DNA of 44,355 bases from Cryobacterium sp. MLB-32 (GTDB lineage Bacteria > Actinomycetota > Actinomycetes > Actinomycetales > Microbacteriaceae). A program made the translations under genes and the position numbers. The notes beneath the pieces were generated by a model that worked only from the letters and a program-made list of their open reading frames with translations, ran no database searches and was not told where the DNA came from. Positions 32,882 through 40,045 of the stretch are shown piece by piece. The stretch spans positions 1 through 44,355 of the forward strand of contig NZ_JPRS01000072.1 of assembly GCF_000738085.1 (NCBI RefSeq). Reading direction: 5' to 3'. Within the stretch, counting starts at the first letter, position 1. The number at the start of each line of letters is the position of its first letter.

Positions 32882-34084
32882 ATGCGCGCCCATGTCCCCC
32901 GTCATGCCCTCGCCCTCTGCGCCGTCGCCACCATCGGCATCCTGACCCTCAGCGGCTGCGTGGCTAATGCCCCGAAGTCCACCCCCGAGAATCTCACGGT
33001 CGACAGCTCCGCCACGGAGTGCACCGTGTCATCGGACACGGCGCCCGCCGGCACCGTGAGCTTCACCGTGACCAATTCCGGCGATCAGGTGACCGAGTTC
33101 TACCTGCTCGCCGAGGACGGCCTCTCCATCAAGGGCGAGGCCGAGAACATCGGTCCCGGTCTCAGCCGCGACCTGGTCGTTCAGCTCTCCGCCGGGAGCT
33201 ACTTCACGGCCTGCAAGCCGGGAATGACCGGCGACGGAGTGGGCAAGGCAGATTTCACGGTGACGGAGTCCGACGCCGCAGCGAAGCCGAACGCCGACCT
33301 GGCCGCCCAGATCGACACGGCCAACACGAACTATGCGTCCTATGTGAACGACCAGGTCGGCCAGCTCGCCACGGGAACGACCGCCTTCGCCGCCGCCTAC
33401 ACCGCTGGCGACGACGACTCCGCGCGCGCACTCTACGCCCCCACCCGGGCGCACTGGGAACGCGTCGAGACCATCGCGGAGTCCTTCGGCGACCTCGACC
33501 CGAAGCTTGACCTCCGCGAGGCGGACCTTGAGGAGGGCCAGGAGTGGACCGGGTGGCACGCGATTGAGAAGGACCTGTGGCCGGCCGAGGCCGAGGCCGG
33601 TTTCGCCGCCTACACGCCGGAGAAGCGTCGGCACCTCTCGGAGCTTCTGGTCGCCGACACGGACACGCTCAAGGGCAAGGTCGACGGGCTCAGCTTCACT
33701 CTCGCCCAGCAAACCAACGGGGCGATCGGCCTGCTCGGTGAGGTCGCATCCGGCAAGGTCACCGGCGAAGAGGAAACCTGGTCGCATACCGATCTCTGGG
33801 ACATGCAGGCCAACGTCGACGGCGCCGCCGTGCTCTACGCCGGCGTGCGCGACGTGCTCGTGCACGAGGACCCCGATCTGGCCGAGTCGCTCGACAGCGA
33901 ATTCGCTGCCCTGCAGGCCCTGCTCGACGCTCAGCGGGTGGGCGACGGCTTCGCCCTCTACACCGACCTCACGCCCGCCCAGATCCGTACCCTCGCCGAT
34001 CAGGTGAATGCCCTCGGCGAACCTCTCAACGAGCTCACCGGCGCCTGCTGCTGTGATCCTTCGTCGGAACAAGCCCCGGTCTGA
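32882..34084 (+). CDS. efeO: Iron-uptake lipoprotein EfeO
   Basis: A 400-residue secreted protein. The signal peptide ends in a lipobox (LTLSGC, Cys26). A cupredoxin-like domain (about 40-130) is followed by the M75 imelysin-type domain with the HxxE motif (His226-Ala-Ile-Glu229 in GWHAIEKDLWP). It binds iron for EfeU. ATG 32882 follows GAAGGA; the frame is open further upstream but lacks a signal there. The last 13 residues (ACCCDPSSEQAPV) are unlike the family. One extra G after 34045 would give ELTGAVLL and a stop overlapping the efeB GTG as GTGA, so a base may be missing here too. Confidence 0.92.
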   Translation: MRAHVPRHALALCAVATIGILTLSGCVANAPKSTPENLTVDSSATECTVSSDTAPAGTVSFTVTNSGDQVTEFYLLAEDGLSIKGEAENIGPGLSRDLVVQLSAGSYFTACKPGMTGDGVGKADFTVTESDAAAKPNADLAAQIDTANTNYASYVNDQVGQLATGTTAFAAAYTAGDDDSARALYAPTRAHWERVETIAESFGDLDPKLDLREADLEEGQEWTGWHAIEKDLWPAEAEAGFAAYTPEKRRHLSELLVADTDTLKGKVDGLSFTLAQQTNGAIGLLGEVASGKVTGEEETWSHTDLWDMQANVDGAAVLYAGVRDVLVHEDPDLAESLDSEFAALQALLDAQRVGDGFALYTDLTPAQIRTLADQVNALGEPLNELTGACCCDPSSEQAPV

Positions 34085-35390
34085 AACAGCGGAGGCGTCC
34101 GAGGCCGCTGGCGATGACACAGACGCCCCCGAACGCGGCATCACCCGTCGCGGGCTGCTCGGTCTGGCCGGCGCCGGTGCGGCCGGTATCGGCCTCGGGG
34201 TGGCCGGGGATCGTGTCGTCGCCACCGCGGTGGGCACATCCGCTTCGTCGGACTCCGCCACGTATCCCTTCTACGGGTCTCATCAGGCCGGCATCGTCAC
34301 GCCTGCGCAGGACCGCCTGCACTTCGCGGCTTTTGACATGGCGGCGGATGCCACCCGTGCCGACCTGATCGGGCTGCTGCGCGACTGGAGCACCGCCGCG
34401 GCCGCACTCACCGCCGGGCACGACGTGGGTGAGTTCGGAGCGATCAGCGGCAACTACGACGCTCCCCCCGAGGACACCGGGGAGGCCCAGGGGCTCCCAC
34501 CTGCCGGGCTGACGATCACCTTCGGCTTCGGCCCAACCCTGTTCGAAACCACGGATGGTGCCGACCGATTCGGCATCAGAGCTCGTCGTCCCACAGACCT
34601 CACTCCGCTCCCCCACTTCTCCGGGGACGCGCTCGAGGCCGCGTTCAGCGACGGCGACCTCTGCATTCAGGCGTGCGCAAACGATCCACAGGTGGCCGTG
34701 CACGCCATTCGAAACCTGTCCCGCATCGCATTCGGCCGCGCCGTCATCCGCTGGTCCCAGCTGGGATTCGGACGCACCTCCAGCACGAGCACGACGCAAG
34801 CCACCCCGCGCAACCTGTTCGGTTTCAAAGACGGAACGGCCAATATCAAGGCAGAACAGCCCGCCGTGGTCGATGAGCAGGTCTGGGTTCCGGCATCGGA
34901 CGGCCAGCCCTGGCTCGTGGGCGGATCATATCTGGTCGCGCGGCGCATCCGAATGACGATTGAGACCTGGGACCGCACGATTCTTCGCGAGCAGGAGGCG
35001 GTGTTCGGCCGCACGAAGGGCGAGGGCGCGCCGCTGTCCGGTGGCACCGAGTTCACGGAACCGGACTTCACCGTGGACGGGCGGGATGGCCAGCCTCTCA
35101 TGGCGACCGCCTCGCACGTGCGCCTCGCCCACCCTGGGCAGAACGCGGGCACCCAGCTTCTCCGCCGCGGCTACAACTTCGTCGACGGCAATGACGACCT
35201 CGGTCGGCTCGAGGCGGGACTCTTCTTCATCAGCTTCCAGCGGTCGCCGAAACAGTTCACCACCGTTCAGACCGCCCTCGCTCGCCACGACGCACTGAAC
35301 GAGTACATTCGGCACGTGGGCAGCGCCCTCTTCGTCGTGCCGGCCGGCGCGCGCGCCGGCAGCTACGTTGGGGCGCCCCTCTTCGCCTAG
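34053..35390 (+). CDS. efeB: Deferrochelatase/Dyp-type peroxidase EfeB, Tat-exported
   Basis: A 445-residue heme peroxidase. The N-terminus carries a twin-arginine signal (ITRRGLLGLAGAGAAGIGLG, Arg32-Arg33), so the folded heme protein is exported by Tat. The DyP core shows the GxxDG motif (GFKDG, 257-261), the likely proximal heme ligand His355 (ASHVRLAHP) and a conserved arginine region (GRTKGEGAPLSGG). EfeB oxidises ferrous iron or releases iron from heme for EfeU. GTG 34053 overlaps the annotated efeO end by 32 nt; ATG 34008 is an alternative in-frame start. TatB is encoded at 20165-20563. Confidence 0.93.
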   Translation: MILRRNKPRSETAEASEAAGDDTDAPERGITRRGLLGLAGAGAAGIGLGVAGDRVVATAVGTSASSDSATYPFYGSHQAGIVTPAQDRLHFAAFDMAADATRADLIGLLRDWSTAAAALTAGHDVGEFGAISGNYDAPPEDTGEAQGLPPAGLTITFGFGPTLFETTDGADRFGIRARRPTDLTPLPHFSGDALEAAFSDGDLCIQACANDPQVAVHAIRNLSRIAFGRAVIRWSQLGFGRTSSTSTTQATPRNLFGFKDGTANIKAEQPAVVDEQVWVPASDGQPWLVGGSYLVARRIRMTIETWDRTILREQEAVFGRTKGEGAPLSGGTEFTEPDFTVDGRDGQPLMATASHVRLAHPGQNAGTQLLRRGYNFVDGNDDLGRLEAGLFFISFQRSPKQFTTVQTALARHDALNEYIRHVGSALFVVPAGARAGSYVGAPLFA

Positions 35391-35409
35391 GAGCTGCGCT
35401 CCACAGATC

Positions 35410-35645
35410 GAGGCACGAGCGATCGACACCCCGCAAGACCATCCACAGGACCCGAACACCAGCTCACGCGGTCTCGATCGCTCCTCCGTCGCGCCTCGAC
35501 CAGCGGAAGGGCCGGTCGAGACACGAGCGATCGAGACCCCGCAAGACAATCCACAGGACCCGAACACCAGCTCACGCGGTCTCGATCGCTCCTCCGTCGC
35601 GCCTCGACCAGCGGAAGGGCCGGTCGAGGCACGAACGATCGAATC
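35410..35645. repeat. Tandem duplication, 108-bp unit (repeat family copy 3)
   Basis: Unit 1 (35410-35517) and unit 2 (35518-35625) differ at only three positions by eye, and about 20 nt of a third unit follow. Each unit contains GGTCTCGATCGCTCC and CGCCTCGACCAGCGG. This fills most of the 312-nt gap between the convergent efeB and lipoprotein genes. Open frames through it are artefacts of the repeat period being divisible by three. Confidence 0.9.
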
Positions 35646-35680
35646 GCTGGTCGAGGCGCGAGGCACGAGCGATCGAGACC
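35578..35680. repeat. 36-bp inverted repeat, possible terminator
   Basis: The arm at 35578-35613 pairs with 35645-35680 at 33 of 36 positions, with a 31-nt loop. The mismatches are three alternate bases in the middle of the arm. It overlaps the second tandem unit and ends 22 nt before the lipoprotein stop, so it can end transcription from both sides. Confidence 0.75.
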
Positions 35681-35702
35681 CGGTGAGACGATCCTCCGGG
35701 CG

Positions 35703-36134
35703 CTAGAGGGGGGTGACGGTGTATAGGATGCCGTCCTTGTTGCCCACGACCACCACCCGGTAGGTGTTGTTGGTCATCGCGACGACGCCGGACGTCTCCC
35801 CGGATGCGCTCGTATCTGCCACGAAGCCCGCCTCCTCCAGCTGGGTGCGCGCATCTGCAAGCGGATCAGCGGACGTGGCATCGATCGTGACGACCCAGCC
35901 CTGCTGGTCGCTCGTCGACGTTCCGGCACCGAACAGAACCGTGCCGTCGATCACGGGCACCTCGCTCGGCCAGCCGGCCGGCAGCTGACCGCCGAGACTC
36001 ACATTGCCACCTGACGCATCGGTGACCGCGGTGTTGACGGCACCACCGACCGCGTCGCACCCCGAAAGCAGCGGTGCGATACCGAGGGCGGTCACGATCA
36101 GGACAGCAGTAAGGGCACGACGTGATGAAGGCAT
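35703..36134 (-). CDS. Secreted lipoprotein, unknown function
   Basis: A 143-residue protein with a lipoprotein signal (ALTAVLIVTALGIAPLLSGC, Cys26). The rest is a small soluble domain (QLPAGWPSEVPVIDGTVLFGAG ... GWVVTIDATSADPLADARTQLEEAGF ... NTYRVVVVGNKDGILYTVTPL). It is probably anchored to the outer face of the membrane. Similar proteins are common in Microbacteriaceae; no function is known to me. ATG 36134 is preferred: it starts the signal peptide and CACAAT lies 6 nt upstream. It lies just downstream of typA's terminator on the same strand. Confidence 0.8.
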   Translation of the reverse strand: MPSSRRALTAVLIVTALGIAPLLSGCDAVGGAVNTAVTDASGGNVSLGGQLPAGWPSEVPVIDGTVLFGAGTSTSDQQGWVVTIDATSADPLADARTQLEEAGFVADTSASGETSGVVAMTNNTYRVVVVGNKDGILYTVTPL

Positions 36135-36140
36135 GCCCAC

Positions 36141-36146
36141 ATTGTG
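36141..36146 (-). promoter_or_regulatory. -10 element of the lipoprotein gene
   Basis: CACAAT on the minus strand lies 6 nt before ATG 36134. The -35 region would fall inside the typA terminator stem. Confidence 0.35.
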
Positions 36147-36158
36147 CCCCGAAACACG

Positions 36159-36187
36159 AAAACCCGCAGCCACGGGCTGCGGGTTTT
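36159..36187 (-). terminator. Intrinsic terminator of typA
   Basis: A 13-bp perfect stem (36159-36171 with 36175-36187) has an ACG loop and A/T tracts at both ends. On the minus strand the GC stem is followed by TTTT, 20 nt after the typA stop. Confidence 0.88.
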
Positions 36188-36206
36188 CCTGACAAGCGGG
36201 TGCTGC

Positions 36207-38117
36207 TTAGTTGCCGTCGAGCTTCTTCACGCGCGAGACCTGGCGCGAGCGCGCGGCCGCGGTCAGCTCAACCTTGCGGATGCGCACGGCGGCGGGGGTG
36301 ACCTCGACGCACTCGTCTTCACGGGCGAATTCGAGGCACTGCTCGAGGGAGAGCACCTTGGGCGGCGTCATCGACTCGAACGTGTCGGAGCTGGACTGAC
36401 GCATGTTGGTCAGTTTCTTTTCCTTGGTGATGTTCACGTCCATGTCGTCGGCGCGCGAGTTCTCGCCGATGACCATGCCCTCGTACACCTCGGAGGTCGG
36501 CTGCACGAAGAACGACATGCGCTCCTGCAGGTTGATGATCGCGAACGGGGTGACCGCACCGGAACGGTCGGCCACGATGGAACCGTTCGTTCGGGTGTTG
36601 ATCGTGCCGGCCCAGGGCTCGTAGCCGTGCAGGATCGCGTTGGCGATACCGGTACCGCGCGTGTCCGTGAGGAACTGCGTGCGGAAGCCGATCAGGCCGC
36701 GCGACGGAACGATGAACTCCATGCGAACCCAGCCGGTGCCGTGGTTCGCCATGTTCTCCATGCGACCCTTGCGAGCGGCGAGCAGCTGCGTGATCGCGCC
36801 GAGGTATTCCTCCGGTGCGTCGATGGTGAGGTGCTCGAACGGTTCGTGGATCTTGCCGTCGACGCGCTTCACAACTACCTGCGGCTTGCCGACGGTGAGC
36901 TCAAAGCCTTCACGACGCATCTGCTCGACGAGGATGGCGAGGGCCAGTTCTCCACGACCCTGCACCTCCCAGGCGTCCGGACGTCCGATGTCGACGACCT
37001 TGAGCGACACGTTACCGACGAGTTCGCGGTCGAGGCGGTCCTTGACCATGCGAGCGGTGAGCTTGTGGCCACGGATCTTGCCCATGAGCGGCGAGGTGTT
37101 GGTTCCGATGGTCATCGAGATGGCCGGGTCGTCGACCGTGATGGTCGGCAGCGGGCGCACGTCGTCGGGGTCGGCCAGGGTCTCACCGATGGTGATGTTC
37201 TCGATGCCGGCAACGGCCACGATGTCGCCGGGGCCTGCGCTCTCGGTCGGGTAGCGGTCCAGCGCCTTCGTGATGAGCAGCTCGGTGATCTTCACGTTGG
37301 AGACGGTGCCGTCCTGCTGCACCCAGGCCACGGTCTGGCCCTTCTTGATGGTGCCCTGGAAGATGCGCAACAGTGCGAGGCGGCCGAGGAACGGCGAGGC
37401 GTCGAGGTTGGTGACGTGCGCCTGCAGAGGGTGCTCGTCATCGTAGGTCGGTGCCGGAATGTGCTTGAGGATCGCGTCGAAGAGCGGCTCGAGGTCGTCG
37501 TTGTCCGGCAGCGTGCCGTCTTCCGGCTTGTTCCAGCTCGCGGCTCCGTTACGGCCGGACGCGTAGACGACGGGTACGTCGAGCACGGCGTCGAGGTCGA
37601 GGTCGGGGAAGTCGTCGGCCATGTCGCTCGCGAGACCGATGAGGAGGTCCTGGCTCTCCGCCACAACCTCGTCGATACGGGCGTCGGGACGGTCAGTCTT
37701 GTTGACCAGCAGGATGACGGGCAGCTTGGCTTCGAGCGCCTTACGCAGCACGAAACGGGTCTGCGGCAGCGGGCCCTCGCTCGCGTCGACGAGGAGCACG
37801 ACACCGTCGACCATGGACAGGCCGCGCTCGACCTCGCCACCGAAGTCGGCGTGGCCGGGGGTGTCGATCACGTTGATCGTGATGGGTCCCTCGTGGGCGT
37901 GGATGCCCTTGTACGAAACCGCCGTGTTCTTGGCGAGAATCGTGATGCCCTTTTCGCGCTCGAGCTCATTCGAGTCCATGGCGCGCTCTTCGACCTTGGC
38001 GTGGTCGGAGAACGAGTCGGTCTGCTTGAGCATCGCGTCGACCAGCGTCGTCTTGCCGTGGTCAACGTGAGCGACGATGGCAACATTTCGGAGGTTATTG
38101 CGCGTAGCAATCGCCAT
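36207..38117 (-). CDS. typA: Translational GTPase TypA/BipA
   Basis: A 636-residue ribosome-associated GTPase of the EF-G family. G1 is AHVDHGKT (16-23), then EREKGITI (switch region), DTPGHADFGGEVER (G3) and NKTDRPDAR (G4). EF-G-like domains III and V and the TypA-specific C-terminal domain follow (FVQPTSEVYEGMVIGENSR; KKLTNMRQSSSD). It assists ribosome assembly and stress adaptation. ATG 38117 follows AAGGAT, and TACTCT at 38155-38150 may be its -10. The 670-codon open frame on the opposite strand is a shadow. Confidence 0.96.
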   Translation of the reverse strand: MAIATRNNLRNVAIVAHVDHGKTTLVDAMLKQTDSFSDHAKVEERAMDSNELEREKGITILAKNTAVSYKGIHAHEGPITINVIDTPGHADFGGEVERGLSMVDGVVLLVDASEGPLPQTRFVLRKALEAKLPVILLVNKTDRPDARIDEVVAESQDLLIGLASDMADDFPDLDLDAVLDVPVVYASGRNGAASWNKPEDGTLPDNDDLEPLFDAILKHIPAPTYDDEHPLQAHVTNLDASPFLGRLALLRIFQGTIKKGQTVAWVQQDGTVSNVKITELLITKALDRYPTESAGPGDIVAVAGIENITIGETLADPDDVRPLPTITVDDPAISMTIGTNTSPLMGKIRGHKLTARMVKDRLDRELVGNVSLKVVDIGRPDAWEVQGRGELALAILVEQMRREGFELTVGKPQVVVKRVDGKIHEPFEHLTIDAPEEYLGAITQLLAARKGRMENMANHGTGWVRMEFIVPSRGLIGFRTQFLTDTRGTGIANAILHGYEPWAGTINTRTNGSIVADRSGAVTPFAIINLQERMSFFVQPTSEVYEGMVIGENSRADDMDVNITKEKKLTNMRQSSSDTFESMTPPKVLSLEQCLEFAREDECVEVTPAAVRIRKVELTAAARSRQVSRVKKLDGN

Positions 38118-38292
38118 AAAAGTAGATCCTTACGAAGAATGAATGCCGCAGAGTAACACTGGCGACGAAGAGTGGATGAGCGGGGCCACAGTGAGACCCA
38201 AGGAACTATCCTACCGCATTCGAGCACAAGCCTCGTGGGGACGGTCTCACGGACAGATTACGCGTCCCTGACGCCCCTCCCGCACGACGTAC

Positions 38293-38326
38293 GGGCGGGG
38301 CGAGGCCCGATGGCCTCACCCCGCCC
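38293..38326 (-). terminator. Hairpin ending the peptide-transporter operon
   Basis: Two 15-nt arms (38293-38307 and 38312-38326) pair with one G-U or mismatch around a 4-nt loop, 25 nt after the binding-protein stop. There is no T-tract; stability comes from GC content. Confidence 0.6.
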
Positions 38327-38351
38327 GCGTGCTGTCGTCAGCGGATGGTGC

Positions 38352-40045
38352 CTAGATCTTCCAGCCCACGATCGTCCAGTCGACGGTCTCGAACTGCTCG
38401 GCCCCGTAGTTCACGAGTCCATCCTTGACCGCGTACACATTCGGCAGCGGCGCCAGGGGAATGATCGGCACGTAGGCGGCAAGCACCTTGTCGATCTTGT
38501 CGGCGATCTTGAGTCGCGCCTCCGGATCGAGCTCCGTGTTCGCCTGGTCGTAGAGTCCGGAGAGCGACTCATCGGTGATTCCCGTGAAGTTCGACTCGGA
38601 ATCGACCGGGGAGAACAGGGCCTCCGATGACGAGATCGGGAACGCCGTGCCAGCCCAAGAGAAGCCGGTCATTTCGAAGTCACCCGGGATGACGTAGTCG
38701 GAGAAGAACCCGGCTGCCGGCACCTCATTGAGTTCGACGGTGACTCCGACGTCCTTGAGGTCGGCCTGCACCTGAACGGCACGCTGCTTGTTCGTCGCGG
38801 TCTCTGCCGGAATCGTCATCGTGAGCACGAGGGGCACTCCGTCTTTCTCACGCGCGCCGTTGTCTCCCTCGGTGTAACCGAGTTCGTCAAGCAGCGCCTT
38901 CGACTTGTCGGTGTCGAAGCCGATGGCGTCTCCGACGTTGTCTTCGAAGCCCTTCTGTCCGGGCATGAAAATGTAGCTGCCTGAGTCGTGGCAGGCACGC
39001 CCACGGGGGTATTGGCAGATTCGGAAATGAGCGAACGGTTGATCGCATGGCCAACGGCCTCGCGAAGTTTCACGTCCGCGAGCGGTCCCTTGGAACCGTT
39101 GAGCGTGACGTGTGTCCACGTGAGCCCGCCGGAAGACTGGATGCTGGCATCGGAGCGGGCCTGCGCCGTCTGGTAAGCATCCGCGTTCGACGAAATGGAG
39201 AGCACGTCGGTTTCGGAGTTGCCGAAGGCCGCGGCCTGTGAATCGCCGCTGACGACCTTCACGTAGACCGTTTCCAGCTTGGGAACGTCACCCCACCACG
39301 CCGGGTTGCGGGTCAGCGTAACGACCTGACCGGTGGTGTCGATGTCGGAAATCATGAACGGGCCGCTCGAGGGCATCGGCGATGTCACGTATCCGGTGTT
39401 GAACGCTTCTGGCGTCGACGCCACAACGGCGGGCAGGATGCCCGGAACGTCAGCGAAGATGGATGCCCAGTCTGCGTTCACCGCGCTGAACGTCACGGTG
39501 AAGTCGAAGTCGCCCTCGATCGGCTCGATGGCAGAAATCTCTTCCCAGATCGCGGTCGACGCCGGCTGGTAGGCCTCGTTAGTCCCGTTCATCGCGCCCC
39601 AGGTGGCTGCGTAGTCTCTGTAGGTGATCGGGGTGCCGTCTTCCCAGACCGCGTCGGGGTTGAGCTTGATCTCGACGACCTGAGGATCTTCGCTGATCAA
39701 TTCAACGCTCGTGGCGTAGTTCGTGTTGAGTTCAGGTGTTCCCTCCTCGCTGATGTCGTAAACGCTGCCCGTCGTGAGAGCAATCGTGTTGTTGGTGTCG
39801 ACCTCATTGCCGTCCACCTGCGCGGGGTTCCAGTTCGCGGGCATGGCATTGATCGCAAGGTTCAGCGTGCCGCCATCGGCAATCTCATCCGCCGTGGCAC
39901 GGTCCCACGCTGTCGCGGGAACGGCACCGCTCGGGCTGTCGGCGGCTCCATCCGCTGCGGTGTTGCCGGGCGCGCATGCCGAGAGGAACAGGGCAGACGC
40001 ACTCAGAACGGCGACTGTTGCGAAAACAGTACTTTTCCGTCTCAT
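38352..40045 (-). pseudogene. Peptide ABC transporter substrate-binding lipoprotein (SBP family 5), one-base frameshift
   Basis: Two frames make one family-5 solute-binding protein of about 564 residues. The first begins with a lipoprotein signal (Cys24 in LFLSAC) and contains GGTLNLAINAMPANWNP, the GSVYDIS strand and DVKLREAVGHAINRSLI. At about 38980 it breaks: the expected CAGGGCAGC reads CAGGCAGC, and homology continues in the other frame (GSYIFMPGQKGFEDNVGDAIGFDTDKSKALLDELGY...) to the end. Restoring one G joins them. It delivers peptides or opines to the permease encoded upstream. ATG 40045 overlaps the ATPase stop (ATGA) and has AGGAGA before it. A sequencing error is likely. Confidence 0.88.

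Noticed and set aside
35410-35645. CRISPR array
   Set aside because: There are only two units of 108 bp with no distinct spacers, and no cas genes nearby.
35368-35706. Open frames through the repeat region, one repeating a 36-residue unit
   Set aside because: The repeat period is 108 nt, divisible by three, so open frames persist by chance. They have no ribosome site and overlap the end of efeB.
36144-38156. A 670-codon open frame opposite typA
   Set aside because: TypA is unambiguous on the minus strand; the other strand gives a Val/Asp/Leu-rich shadow with no domain.
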